From NCBI GenBank assembly GCA_017408915.1, contig JAFQTS010000036.1, positions 1 to 38,263 on the forward strand: a DNA stretch of 38,263 bases, written 5' to 3'. The position numbers and the translations under genes were made by a program. The stretch comes from Oscillospiraceae bacterium (GTDB taxonomy: Bacteria > Bacillota > Clostridia > Oscillospirales > Oscillospiraceae). Shown in pieces: positions 22,867-31,171 of this stretch; the first letter of the stretch is position 1, and each line of letters starts with the position of its first letter. The notes beneath the pieces are model-generated. The model searched no databases, was not told the DNA's origin, and worked only from the letters and a program-made list of their open reading frames with translations.

Positions 22867-22899
22867 AAGAACCACCCTTTTTTGAAAAGGGTGGTTCTT
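22867..22899. terminator. bidirectional terminator between thrB and the M23 gene
   Basis: A 15-bp stem, AAGAACCACCCTTTT (22867-22881) with its complement (22885-22899), and a three-base loop. A second small hairpin, GGGCAA/TTGCCC (22823-22839), directly follows the thrB stop. Confidence 0.9.
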
Positions 22900-22902
22900 T
22901 CC

Positions 22903-23547
22903 TTACTTCTCCACATATTCCTGCGGGTCGATCAATGTGCCGTCCTTGGACACGGCGAAGTGGAGATGGGGGCCCATATCCGACTCGGCGGCAGCCGTGC
23001 CTACATAGCCGATAATGTCCCCTGCATAGACCTGCTGCCCTTCGCTGATGGGCGGGTCGCTGCGGAGGGAGCTATAGTAGGTGACATAGCCGCCGCTGTG
23101 GGCGATGGTGACGGTGGTGCCCATCAGTTCATCCTTGGTGACGGACTGAATGGTGCCCCCTGCCGCCGTTTTCACCGCATCCCCGTCGGAGGCTTGGATG
23201 TCCAACCCCTCATGGGTGCGCCAATCCCCCATGGTCTCGTCGTAGAGGAGTTCATTCATGCTGAACACGGTGACAGTGGTGCCGTCCAAGGGGGAGACCA
23301 CTTGGGGCAGCAGCTCGGCGGGTTCTTCCACCACGGGCTCAACCTCTACAGGCTCATCCTTAATAACGGGGACGGAAGGGGGCAGGGGCTTAATAATGGG
23401 TGTCGTGTCCTCCACCTCTTCATTGCTGATGACCTCTTCTGCGGGCGCTTCACGCCCCAGCGTCAAGGCGCCCACGGTGACAGCCGTTACGAGGCACAGT
23501 GCCAGCGCGATGTAAAGGCCGCCTCTTTTGTTTGCAAAAAATCCCAT
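22903..23547 (-). CDS. SpoIIQ-like M23 (LytM) peptidase
   Basis: A 214-residue membrane-anchored protein: short cytoplasmic start, one helix (about 11-30), a Pro/Glu/Val-rich spacer (31-85) and a LytM domain (about 95-212). The zinc and catalytic residues are all present: H112 and D116 in THEGLD, H150 in TIAHSGG, H194 and H196 in GPHLHF. The segment MNELLYDETMGDWRTHEGLDI resembles SpoIIQ, the forespore protein that zips to SpoIIIAH in the engulfing mother cell and, where active, trims peptidoglycan. Assignment to SpoIIQ rests on this similarity; no sporulation gene flanks it, so a general DD-endopeptidase remains possible. SD AAAGGAGA lies before the ATG at 23547. There is little room for a separate promoter between it and the gpsA terminator upstream. 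Confidence 0.8.
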   Translation of the reverse strand: MGFFANKRGGLYIALALCLVTAVTVGALTLGREAPAEEVISNEEVEDTTPIIKPLPPSVPVIKDEPVEVEPVVEEPAELLPQVVSPLDGTTVTVFSMNELLYDETMGDWRTHEGLDIQASDGDAVKTAAGGTIQSVTKDELMGTTVTIAHSGGYVTYYSSLRSDPPISEGQQVYAGDIIGYVGTAAAESDMGPHLHFAVSKDGTLIDPQEYVEK

Positions 23548-23585
23548 AGTACTTCTCCTTTCAACTCCTGTTGGAGCAAAAAAAT

Positions 23586-23620
23586 GACCTCTGCCGTCCT
23601 ATTGTGGACGGACAGAGGTG
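23586..23620 (-). terminator. terminator after gpsA
   Basis: ACCTCTG plus CCGTCC pairs with GGACGG plus CAGAGGT, with one bulged base and a short ATTG-containing loop. On the minus strand a run of seven T follows (complement of 23578-23584). A TATAAA on the minus strand at 23623-23628 sits directly before the stem and could be a -10 for the M23 gene. Confidence 0.8.
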
Positions 23621-23655
23621 ATTTTATACGGCTTTTGGAATTTTTTGCGTTTTCC

Positions 23656-24615
23656 TTAGTCCCACTCGCCCTTTAAGTCGCGGTTCATGAGATTTTGAAT
23701 GGCGGCGCGGGGGGCAACCCCTTCATAGAGAACGTCGTGCACCACCTGACAGATAGGCAGCTCTACGCCGTAACGATGTCCCAAGTCCAGCAGCGCCTCC
23801 ACCGTGTAGTAGCCCTCTGCCAGCTTGTCGAAGGGCTTGCCCTCCACAAAATACTGACCAAAGCGGCGGTTGTGGCTGAAGGGGGAGAACACAGTGGCCT
23901 CATAGTCGCCCAAATGGCACAGACCGTAAACGGACAACTCATTGCCGCCCATGGCGCGGATCAGGCGACCTACTTCCCGTGTGCCGCGGCTCATAAGCGC
24001 CCCCTTCAAGGTGGACAGGCCGAGGCCATCGAGAAAGCCTGCGGCGATACCCACCACGTTTTTGGCGGCGGCACCCACCTCATTGCCCAGCAAATCGCTG
24101 CCGTAATAAAAGCGGATGAGCTCCCCCGAGAAAGCGGAGATAAGACGGTGCTTGACTTCTGCTTCCTCGCTGTCGATGACCATGCAGTTGGGGATGCCGT
24201 TATAGAACTCCTGCACATGGCCCGGCCCAAGCCAAACGGCGATGTGGCAGGAGGCGGGGAGATTTTCCTTGGCGATTTGGGACAGGCGGCGGCCCGTGCC
24301 GATCTCAAGACCCTTCATGCAGAGGACGAAGGTTTTTCCCTCCAAATTGAGGGGCTTTAATTCCTCCATCAGCTTTTGCAATCCCTGCGCCCCAATGGAG
24401 ATAACGACGGTTTCCGCCGCCTCCACACAGTGAAGATCGTTGGTGAGGGCGACAGACTCAGGCAGAGTGAGAAGATCGTTCTGCCGCGTGGCCATAAAGC
24501 GCTGCATACGGGCAGAGTTACGGCGACCATAGAGGGTCATGTGGTGACCCAGCGTATCCAAATACCATGTAATGAGAGAACCCCAGCGGCCGCAGCCGAT
24601 GACGGCGATATTCAT
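23656..24615 (-). CDS. gpsA: NAD(P)-dependent glycerol-3-phosphate dehydrogenase
   Basis: A 319-residue GpsA that reduces dihydroxyacetone phosphate to sn-glycerol 3-phosphate for phospholipid synthesis. The dinucleotide loop is NIAVIGCGRWGSLI, with Cys-Gly-Arg replacing the usual Ala-Gly-Ser. The catalytic lysine is in AAAKNVVGIAAGFLDGLG, and the substrate region is VGRLIRAMGGN. The start at 24615 (MNIAVIG) follows AGGAGG by nine bases; an upstream in-frame ATG at 24642 lies in the terminator. It lies just after the gpmI terminator and consumes the substrate handled by tpiA in the same block, tying glycolysis to lipid synthesis. Confidence 0.93.
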   Translation of the reverse strand: MNIAVIGCGRWGSLITWYLDTLGHHMTLYGRRNSARMQRFMATRQNDLLTLPESVALTNDLHCVEAAETVVISIGAQGLQKLMEELKPLNLEGKTFVLCMKGLEIGTGRRLSQIAKENLPASCHIAVWLGPGHVQEFYNGIPNCMVIDSEEAEVKHRLISAFSGELIRFYYGSDLLGNEVGAAAKNVVGIAAGFLDGLGLSTLKGALMSRGTREVGRLIRAMGGNELSVYGLCHLGDYEATVFSPFSHNRRFGQYFVEGKPFDKLAEGYYTVEALLDLGHRYGVELPICQVVHDVLYEGVAPRAAIQNLMNRDLKGEWD

Positions 24616-24638
24616 ATTCCGAGACCTCCTAAAAAAGA

Positions 24639-24671
24639 ACACTCTCCGAAAGTTGCATCTTCGGAGAGTGT
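24639..24671 (-). terminator. terminator of the glycolytic operon (after gpmI)
   Basis: A 12-bp perfect stem, ACACTCTCCGAA (24639-24650) with its complement (24660-24671), a nine-base loop and, on the minus strand, TCTTTTTT. The 5' arm on the minus strand begins directly beside the -10 of a candidate gpsA promoter. Confidence 0.9.
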
Positions 24672-24700
24672 ATCATATTTTTCCTGAAAAGGAAAGTGAA
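24672..24700 (-). promoter_or_regulatory. candidate gpsA promoter abutting the gpmI terminator
   Basis: Minus strand TTCACT (24695-24700, four of six), 17-base spacer, TATGAT (24672-24677). The start of transcription would be near 24665, inside the first arm of the terminator stem, so transcripts from here cannot form the full hairpin. Confidence 0.55.
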
Positions 24701-24703
24701 CTT

Positions 24704-26215
24704 TTAGTGAACGATCAGGGACTGACCATCCATCTCGGGGGGACAGGCCAGACCCATCACATCGAGAATGGTGGGAGCAATGTCCGCCAAACGACCGGGG
24801 CGCAGCTCGCTGCCTGCACCGCACAGGATGAAAGGCACCAGATTGGTGGTGTGGGCGGTCATAGGCTTACCGTCGGGCTCGCACATCTGCTCGGCGTTGC
24901 CGTGGTCAGCGGTGACCATGGCGATACCGCCCATGGCGAGGGTGGCATCCACCACGCGGCCCACACAGGTATCCACCGTCTCAACAGCCTTGATGGCGGC
25001 CTCCAGCACGCCGGTATGGCCCACCATGTCGCAGTTGGCAAAGTTGAGGATGATGACATCGTAAGCGCCGGACTCGATGCGCTCGACGCACTTGTCGCAG
25101 ACCTCAATGGCGCTCATCTCCGGCTGGAGATCGTAGGTTGCCACCTTGGGGGAGGCCACCAGCACACGATCCTCGCCGGGATACTGCATCTCCACGCCGC
25201 CGTTGAAGAAGAAGGTGACATGGGCGTACTTCTCCGTCTCGGCGATACGCAGCTGGGTCATGCCCATGGAGCTGAGATATTCACCCAGACCGTTCTGCAC
25301 TGCCTCACGAGGCCATGCCACGGTGACGTTGGGCATGGTGGCATCGTACTCGGTGTTGCAGATGAAGGTGACGGGGAAGAACTCACGCTGGAAACCGTCG
25401 AACTCCTCGTCTACGAAGCAGCGGGTGATCTCACGGGCGCGGTCGGGGCGGAAGTTGAAGAAGATGACGCTGTCGTTATCGGACACCACGCCATCACGGT
25501 CGCAGACCACGGGCTCAACGAACTCGTCGGTGATACCGTCGGCGTAGGACTGGGCAACAGCGTCCACGGGGTCGTCGTTCTGGACGCCCTCACCGTAGAC
25601 CATGGCCTCATAGGCCTGCTGCACGCGCTCCCAGCGCTTGTCGCGATCCATGGCGTAGTAGCGGCCCATCACCGTGGCGATACGGCCCACGCCCAGCTCC
25701 TCGCACTTTGCCTGCAGGCGCTCCACGAAGCCCTTGCCGGAGGTGGGGGAGACATCGCGGCCGTCCAGGAAGCAGTGGACAAAGACCTTCTTCAGACCCT
25801 TGCGCTTTGCCATCTCCAGCAGCGCGAAGAGATGGTCGATATGGGAGTGGACACCGCCGTCGGACAGCAGACCGAACAGGTGGAGGCTGCTATTCTTGGC
25901 GAGGCACTCGTCCATAGCCTTGTTGTAGGCGGGGACATCAAAGAACGTGCCGTCCTTGATGGCCAGGGAGATGCGGGGCAGATCCTGAAACACCACGCGG
26001 CCGCCGCCGATGTTGGTGTGGCCCACCTCACTGTTGCCCATCTGACCCTCGGGCAGACCGACGTCAAGACCGCTGGCGCTGAGGGTGGTGTGGGCATACT
26101 CGGCAAAGAGACGATCCAACACGGGGGTGTTTGCCACAGCAACGGCGTTGCTGCTGCTCTCTGCGCCAAGACCGAAACCGTCCATAATAATGAGGGTAGT
26201 CGGCGTTTTGCTCAT
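24704..26215 (-). CDS. gpmI: 2,3-bisphosphoglycerate-independent phosphoglycerate mutase
   Basis: A 503-residue iPGM that interconverts 3- and 2-phosphoglycerate using two manganese ions and a serine nucleophile. S62 lies in GQMGNSEVGH, the N-terminal metal site is IIMDGFGLG, and the C-terminal metal residues lie in NFANCDMVGHTG and TADHGNAEQM. Length and order fit the alkaline phosphatase superfamily enzyme. SD AAAGGAGC precedes the ATG at 26215. It is the last gene of trmL-pgk-tpiA-gpmI, 36 bases after tpiA, and ends at a strong terminator. Enolase and GAPDH are not in the window. Confidence 0.97.
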   Translation of the reverse strand: MSKTPTTLIIMDGFGLGAESSSNAVAVANTPVLDRLFAEYAHTTLSASGLDVGLPEGQMGNSEVGHTNIGGGRVVFQDLPRISLAIKDGTFFDVPAYNKAMDECLAKNSSLHLFGLLSDGGVHSHIDHLFALLEMAKRKGLKKVFVHCFLDGRDVSPTSGKGFVERLQAKCEELGVGRIATVMGRYYAMDRDKRWERVQQAYEAMVYGEGVQNDDPVDAVAQSYADGITDEFVEPVVCDRDGVVSDNDSVIFFNFRPDRAREITRCFVDEEFDGFQREFFPVTFICNTEYDATMPNVTVAWPREAVQNGLGEYLSSMGMTQLRIAETEKYAHVTFFFNGGVEMQYPGEDRVLVASPKVATYDLQPEMSAIEVCDKCVERIESGAYDVIILNFANCDMVGHTGVLEAAIKAVETVDTCVGRVVDATLAMGGIAMVTADHGNAEQMCEPDGKPMTAHTTNLVPFILCGAGSELRPGRLADIAPTILDVMGLACPPEMDGQSLIVH

Positions 26216-26251
26216 AGAAAGTAGCTCCTTTCTAAGTCTAACGGGAAGAAA

Positions 26252-27025
26252 TCAGTCCTGATTGGCAGCGTTGATGATGGCCACGAAGTCGTCAGCCTTC
26301 AGTGCTGCGCCGCCGATGAGGCCGCCGTCGATGTCGCTCTGGGCCAGCAGCTCAGCAGCGTTGGAGGGCTTCATGGAGCCGCCGTACTGGATGGTGACGC
26401 TGCGTGCCACGCGGGCGCCGTACAGCTGACGGATGGTGGTGCGGATGGCGGTGCAGACCTCGGCGGCCTGCTCGGAGGTAGCGGTCTTGCCGGTGCCGAT
26501 GGCCCAGATGGGCTCGTAGGCGATGATGCACTTACGCAGCTTGTCGGCGCTCACGTTGTACAGAGCGGACTTCACCTGCAGAGCGATCAGCTCCATAGTG
26601 ATGCCCATCTCACGCTGCTCCAGGCTCTCGCCCACGCAGATGATGGGGTGCAGGCCTGCCTCCAGAGCGGCATGGACCTTCTTGTTGACGATCACGTCGG
26701 TCTCGCCGAAGTACTGACGGCGCTCGGAGTGACCGAGAATGACGTACTTCACACCCAGATTCTTCAGCATGTCGGCAGACACCTCGCCGGTGAAAGCGCC
26801 GGCGGGCTCATAGTACATGTTCTGTGCACCGATGGCAACGCGGGCATCCTTGAAGGCGCGGGCGGCGGTGGAGATATTGACGGCGGGGACGCAGACGACC
26901 ACTTCACACCACTTGGTCTTGGGCATAATGGCCTTGAGCTCCTCAGCAAACTTCTTGGTGTCGGTAGCGTTCTTGTTCATCTTCCAGTTACCGGCGATGA
27001 CGGTCTTACGATATCTGCGATTCAT
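26252..27025 (-). CDS. tpiA: triosephosphate isomerase
   Basis: A 257-residue TIM-barrel enzyme interconverting dihydroxyacetone phosphate and glyceraldehyde 3-phosphate. K15 lies in GNWKMN, H99 in ILGHSERR, catalytic E171 in AYEPIWAIGTGK, and the phosphate site is in YGGSM and GLIGGAAL. The start at 27025 (MNRRYRK) has GAGGAG about 12 bases upstream, somewhat far but the only good candidate. It lies about 65 bases after pgk without a terminator between them, so it is co-transcribed. Confidence 0.97.
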   Translation of the reverse strand: MNRRYRKTVIAGNWKMNKNATDTKKFAEELKAIMPKTKWCEVVVCVPAVNISTAARAFKDARVAIGAQNMYYEPAGAFTGEVSADMLKNLGVKYVILGHSERRQYFGETDVIVNKKVHAALEAGLHPIICVGESLEQREMGITMELIALQVKSALYNVSADKLRKCIIAYEPIWAIGTGKTATSEQAAEVCTAIRTTIRQLYGARVARSVTIQYGGSMKPSNAAELLAQSDIDGGLIGGAALKADDFVAIINAANQD

Positions 27026-27090
27026 AGTCTTTCTTTACTCCTCTAACATATATATAAATTTAGGTTTTGGGAACAGGTTGAAAAAGCTGC

Positions 27091-28284
27091 TTACTTATCC
27101 AGCAGGCAGGCAACACCGGGCAGCTCCTTGCCCTCGAGGAACTCGAGGCTGGCGCCGCCGCCGGTGGAAATGTGGGTGACCTTGTCAGCGAAGCCCATCT
27201 GCTCCACGGCAGCTGCGCTGTCACCGCCGCCGATGATGGTCACGGCGCCGCACTCGGTGAGAGCCTTGGCCATGGCGCGGGTGCCGCCGGCGAAGTTGTC
27301 GAACTCGAACACGCCCATGGGGCCGTTCCACACCACGGTGCCGGCGTCGGCAACAGCGGCGCAGAAGCGCTCGCGGGTGTCGGGGCCGATGTCCATGCCC
27401 TCCATGTCATCGGGGATGGCATTGGTGGGGACGACAGTACCCACGGCAGTAGCGGAGAACTCAGCAGAGGCCATGGTGTCGGTGGGCAGCAGCAGCTCCA
27501 CGCCGTTTGCCTTGGCCTTGGCGATCATCTCCAGGGCATACTCCAGGCGATCATTCTCGCACAGGCTCTTGCCGATGGAGCCGCCCTGAGCCTTCACGAA
27601 GGTGTAGGCCATGCCGCCGCCGATGATGAGGGTGTCGGCCTTATCCAGCAGGTTATTGATGACGCCCAGCTTGTCGCTGACCTTGGCGCCGCCGAGAACG
27701 GCCACGAAGGGACGCTTGGGATCAGCCAGAGCGCCGCCCATGATCTCCAGCTCGCGGGCCACCAGCAGGCCGGAAACGGCAGGCAGGTAAGCGGCGACGC
27801 CGGCGGTGGAGGCGTGGGCGCGATGGACAGTGCCGAAAGCGTCGGAGACATACAGCTCCGCCATATCGGCCAGCTCCTTAGCCATAGCGGGATCGTTCTT
27901 CTCCTCCCGGGGATCGAAGCGCAGGTTCTCCAGCAGCATGATCTCGCCGCCCTTGAGAGCAGCGGCCTTAGCCTTGGCATCCTCGCCCACGATATCCTTG
28001 GCGAAGATCACCTCGCGGCCCAGCAGCTCGCCCAGACGCTTAGCGACGATGGAGAGGGAGAGCTTCTCCTTCCACTCGCCCTTGGGCTTGCCCAGATGGG
28101 AGCAGGCGATAACGGCAGCGCCGTTATCCAGCAGATAGTTGATGGTGGGGAGGGCGGCGACGATACGCTTGTCACTGGTGATCTCACCGGTGGCCTTATC
28201 CTGAGGCACGTTGAAATCGCAGCGCAGCAAGACCTTCTTACCGGCGACATCCACATCCATGACGGTCTTCTTGTTATAGTTCAT
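27091..28284 (-). CDS. pgk: phosphoglycerate kinase
   Basis: A 397-residue Pgk that transfers phosphate from 1,3-bisphosphoglycerate to ADP. Core segments: [14 protein letters not shown] near the N terminus, [24 protein letters not shown], the hinge region with [12 protein letters not shown], the nucleotide site NGPMGVFE and the C-terminal [13 protein letters not shown] and [29 protein letters not shown] lies close before the ATG at 28284. It is preceded by trmL (34 bases) and followed by tpiA and gpmI. Codon choice is strongly biased to GCC, AAG and CTG, consistent with high expression. Confidence 0.97.
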   Translation of the reverse strand: MNYNKKTVMDVDVAGKKVLLRCDFNVPQDKATGEITSDKRIVAALPTINYLLDNGAAVIACSHLGKPKGEWKEKLSLSIVAKRLGELLGREVIFAKDIVGEDAKAKAAALKGGEIMLLENLRFDPREEKNDPAMAKELADMAELYVSDAFGTVHRAHASTAGVAAYLPAVSGLLVARELEIMGGALADPKRPFVAVLGGAKVSDKLGVINNLLDKADTLIIGGGMAYTFVKAQGGSIGKSLCENDRLEYALEMIAKAKANGVELLLPTDTMASAEFSATAVGTVVPTNAIPDDMEGMDIGPDTRERFCAAVADAGTVVWNGPMGVFEFDNFAGGTRAMAKALTECGAVTIIGGGDSAAAVEQMGFADKVTHISTGGGASLEFLEGKELPGVACLLDK

Positions 28285-28318
28285 ATTGTCTCTCCTTTAA
28301 AGAAAGTAGTAGATGAAT

Positions 28319-28810
28319 TTATTCTTCTGCCATTTCCCCTTCGCCCTGCAGACCGGGGAAATCCAGCTGACGCAGCGCCTCATAGGTGAGAATGGCGACG
28401 GAATTACTTAAGTTGAGGCTGCGGGCGGTACTGCGCATAGGCAGCCGGATGCAGCGGTCGTAAAAGCGGCGGCGGAAATCCTCGGGCAGACCTGCCGTCT
28501 CCTTGCCGAAGAAGAGGTAGTCGCCATCAGAGAATGTTGCCTCGCAGTAGGCCCGAGGTGCCTTGGTAGTGGCGAGCCATGCGTGGGCTGCTGCCTCGGG
28601 GTTACGGGCGAAAAAATCGTCCAGATCTTCGTAGTCAAAAACTTCCACCAGATGCCAGTAGTCAAGACCTGCCCGCTTCACGGCACGGTCGGAAATATCG
28701 AAGCCCAGCGGGCGAATGAGGTGGAGGCGGCTGCCAGTGGCGGCACAGGTGCGGGCGATGTTGCCGCAGTTCTGGGGAATCTCCGGCTCTACCAACACGA
28801 TATTGAGCAT
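28319..28810 (-). CDS. trmL: tRNA (cytidine/uridine-34 2'-O)-methyltransferase TrmL
   Basis: A 163-residue SPOUT methyltransferase that modifies the wobble ribose of tRNA-Leu isoacceptors with S-adenosylmethionine. LVEPEIPQNCGNIARTCAATG is the N-terminal motif, LFFGKETAGLPE and IRLPMRSTARSLNLSNSVAI form the knotted cofactor site. The start at 28810 (MLNIVLVEP) follows AGGAGG by six bases; an in-frame ATG at 28867 lies over the promoter. It is the first gene of the glycolytic operon, an unusual leader for pgk-tpiA-gpmI. A tRNA-Leu(UAA), the family's known substrate, is encoded at the right end of the window. Confidence 0.92.
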   Translation of the reverse strand: MLNIVLVEPEIPQNCGNIARTCAATGSRLHLIRPLGFDISDRAVKRAGLDYWHLVEVFDYEDLDDFFARNPEAAAHAWLATTKAPRAYCEATFSDGDYLFFGKETAGLPEDFRRRFYDRCIRLPMRSTARSLNLSNSVAILTYEALRQLDFPGLQGEGEMAEE

Positions 28811-28855
28811 ACCTCGCCTCCTGTTCCATTGGACTAACTTGCAAAGACCTGCCAT

Positions 28856-28884
28856 AGTATAATGCAATTCGCGAAGAAATTCAA
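28856..28884 (-). promoter_or_regulatory. promoter of trmL-pgk-tpiA-gpmI
   Basis: Minus strand TTGAAT (28879-28884), 17-base spacer, TATACT (28856-28861). The leader to trmL is about 40 bases. The remaining divergent region up to 29096 is AT-rich with several A/T tracts and holds a TATACT (29052-29057, plus strand) without a good -35 that may serve the GlmU-like gene. Confidence 0.75.
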
Positions 28885-29096
28885 CACCAAAATTGTAAAA
28901 AAAGGCGTTTTTTTCATAAAAATCGCACTGTAGCTACTGTTTTTTAGTAAAAAACGGAATAATTCTGCGTTTTCAACATTTTTCTGAAAAAAGGGAGGAA
29001 AAACTTGTGAACTTTTTCTGGAAAAACACTGGATTTTTCTATAAAACCTGCTATACTGAAGACAGAATCAAACGAGTCGAGGAGGTGAGCTTCCCC

Positions 29097-30113
29097 ATGG
29101 ACTTTCGAAATGTTTATATCGATCTGTGTACGGGGGAGACCGCCGGAGAAAAACCGCTGATGCTGACCGAGGTGCTTTTTTGCCCCGCCCTTTTTTGGGT
29201 GTGCAAGGAGCTTTTAAACCGCGGTGTGCAGCGGTTTTTTGTCGTTTGCGACCAGTCGTGGAAAGAAGAGGTTGAGCGCGTGCTCTCGTCTGTTGAAGGG
29301 GTGCAGGTATTCACCGATGCCGCTGCTGGGCGTGCTGCAGCGGGGGCGTGCGTCTCCTTTACCGGCGCAGTTTTGCCGGTAAACGGCAGTGAGGCGCAGT
29401 TCGGCTGGCTCAAGGTGGAGTCCCGTGCCGAGCTGTTTGCGGCGGCGAACCGATGCCGCGAGGCAGTGTGCAGGAAGCTTGTCGCGCAGGGGGTAACCTT
29501 TATCGACCCCAACACGACTTACATCGATCCCCGCGCTGAGATCGGGGCAGGCACAGTGGTGCTGCCCAATACCATCGTCCGTGGGGCCAGCGTGGTAGGG
29601 GAGCACTGTGAGCTGGGCCCCAACACCATGATCCGCGACTGCACCGTGGGGGATTACACCACCATCAACGCAAGTCAGATCAACGAGAGCACCATCGGCA
29701 GCCATACCACCGTAGGTCCCTTCGCCTATGTGCGGCCCAACTGCTCGGTGGGTGACCACTGCCGCATCGGCGATTTTGTGGAGCTGAAGAATTCCTCGCT
29801 GGATGAGGGCACGAAGGTGTCCCATCTCACCTATGTAGGTGACAGCGATGTGGGTAAGCGGGTGAATTTCGGCTGCGGTACAGTGACCACCAACTATGAC
29901 GGTGTGAAGAAATATCGCTGCACCATCGGCGACGATGTGTTTTTGGGATGTAATACCAATCTGATCGCCCCTGTGGAGATAGGAGAGGGTGCCTACACGG
30001 CGGCCGGCTCTACCGTCACGGAGGATGTGCCCGCCGGTGCACTGGCGGTGGCCCGTGCAAGACAGGAGAATAAACCCGGCTGGGTGAAGAAATTCTTTGC
30101 AAAGAAGCGATGA
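29097..30113 (+). CDS. GlmU-like protein with acetyltransferase domain and truncated uridylyltransferase domain
   Basis: A 338-residue protein against about 455 for bifunctional GlmU. Residues 135-325 are a complete left-handed beta-helix of the GlmU acetyltransferase: GVTFIDPNTTYIDPRAEIG, catalytic H243 in SHLTYVGD, NFGCGTVTTNYDG, LIAPVEIG and ALAVARARQ. The linker AELFAAANRCREAV is also GlmU-like. The first 110 residues, however, lack the nucleotide loop (Leu-Ala-Ala-Gly-x-Gly-Thr-x-Met) and its metal aspartates; only a residual GEKPLMLTEVLFCPALFWV is reminiscent of that domain. It should acetylate glucosamine 1-phosphate but not make UDP-GlcNAc. ATG 29097 is preceded by GGAGGTGA; in-frame starts further upstream lie in the leader. 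It is upstream of prs, as glmU is in many Firmicutes. Confidence 0.82.
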   Translation: MDFRNVYIDLCTGETAGEKPLMLTEVLFCPALFWVCKELLNRGVQRFFVVCDQSWKEEVERVLSSVEGVQVFTDAAAGRAAAGACVSFTGAVLPVNGSEAQFGWLKVESRAELFAAANRCREAVCRKLVAQGVTFIDPNTTYIDPRAEIGAGTVVLPNTIVRGASVVGEHCELGPNTMIRDCTVGDYTTINASQINESTIGSHTTVGPFAYVRPNCSVGDHCRIGDFVELKNSSLDEGTKVSHLTYVGDSDVGKRVNFGCGTVTTNYDGVKKYRCTIGDDVFLGCNTNLIAPVEIGEGAYTAAGSTVTEDVPAGALAVARARQENKPGWVKKFFAKKR

Positions 30114-30133
30114 CCCGGTTTTAGACAACTTTG

Positions 30134-30163
30134 TTGAGTAACAGCGGCGCTGTCTCATATAGA
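30134..30163 (+). promoter_or_regulatory. candidate promoter of prs
   Basis: TTGAGT (30134-30139), 18-base spacer, TATAGA (30158-30163), inside the 89-base gap between the GlmU-like gene and prs. A small hairpin ACAGC/GCTGT lies in the spacer. prs may also be read from upstream, since no T-run terminator separates the genes. Confidence 0.45.
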
Positions 30164-30202
30164 TTAATTAACATATACAAAAGAAAGCGAGTGTGTTGTA
30201 CA

Positions 30203-31162
30203 ATGATTTCTCACGGTAAGGACATCAAGATTTTCTGCGGCAACTCTAACCCCGCCCTGGCACAGGAGATTTGCAAGTTTATCGGTACTTCTTTGGGCGA
30301 AGCCGAGGTCAAGCATTTTGCTGATGGCGAAGCCTGTGTCTCCCTGTATGAGACCGTCCGCGGCAGCGACGTGTTCCTCATCAACCCCACCTGCAACCCC
30401 GTCAACGACAGCCTGATGGAGCTGCTGGTCATGATCGATGCCTGCAAGCGCGCCAGCGCCGGCCGCGTCACCGCAGTCATCCCCTATTTCGGCTATGCCC
30501 GTCAGGATCGTAAGGCCCGCAGCCGCGATCCCATCTCCGCCAAGCTGGTGGCCAACATGATCACCGCCGCCGGTGCTGACCGCGTGCTGACCATGGACCT
30601 CCATGCCGCTCAGATTCAGGGCTTCTTTGATATCCCCGTGGATAATCTGCTGGGCAACCCCGTGTTCGTGGACTACTATGCCAAGAAGTTCGGCGAGAAG
30701 GTGGAGAACATGGTGGTGGTCTCCCCCGATGCAGGCTCCGTGGCTCGCGCCCGTACCTTCGCTCAGAAGCTGCACATGGATCTGGCTATCGTGGATAAGC
30801 GCCGTCAGAAGGCCAACCAGTGCGAGGTCATGAACGTCATCGGTGACGTGAAGGGCAAGGAGTGCATCATCTTCGACGATATGGTGGACACCGCAGGGAG
30901 CCTCTGCAACGCCGCCAAGGCTCTGGTGGATGTGGGCGGTGCCAAGGCTGTGTACGCCTGCGCCTCTCACGGTGTTCTGTCCGGCCCCGCTCTGGAGCGT
31001 CTGGAGAACAGCGTCATCACCGAGCTGGCTCTGCTGAACACCATCCCCGAGAAGATGGGTGCCGGCTGCAGCAAGATCAAGTATCTCTCTGTTGCCCCCA
31101 TGTTCGGTGAGGCCATCGAGCGCATCTATCAGGAAATTTCCATCGCAAAGCTGTTCAACTGA
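30203..31162 (+). CDS. prs: ribose-phosphate pyrophosphokinase
   Basis: A 319-residue PRPP synthase that makes phosphoribosyl pyrophosphate from ribose 5-phosphate and ATP for nucleotide, histidine and NAD synthesis. KIFCGNSNPALAQEI is the N-terminal strand, PYFGYARQDRKARSRDPISAK the flexible ATP loop, MDLHAAQIQGFF the central segment, and IIFDDMVDTAGS the PRPP-binding motif, with Ser for the usual Thr. The start at 30203 (MISHGKDIKIF) is set by homology; the ribosome site is weak (AAGCGAG), the poorest in the window, while an in-frame ATG at 30131 would add 24 unrelated residues. It ends at a perfect 14-bp terminator. Confidence 0.95.
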   Translation: MISHGKDIKIFCGNSNPALAQEICKFIGTSLGEAEVKHFADGEACVSLYETVRGSDVFLINPTCNPVNDSLMELLVMIDACKRASAGRVTAVIPYFGYARQDRKARSRDPISAKLVANMITAAGADRVLTMDLHAAQIQGFFDIPVDNLLGNPVFVDYYAKKFGEKVENMVVVSPDAGSVARARTFAQKLHMDLAIVDKRRQKANQCEVMNVIGDVKGKECIIFDDMVDTAGSLCNAAKALVDVGGAKAVYACASHGVLSGPALERLENSVITELALLNTIPEKMGAGCSKIKYLSVAPMFGEAIERIYQEISIAKLFN

Positions 31163-31171
31163 GAATTTGTG

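Noticed and set aside
24572..26224. A 550-codon open frame on the plus strand opposite gpmI
   Set aside because: It mirrors the strongly coding gpmI frame, is rich in His, Gly and Val as expected for an antisense shadow, and lacks domain logic.
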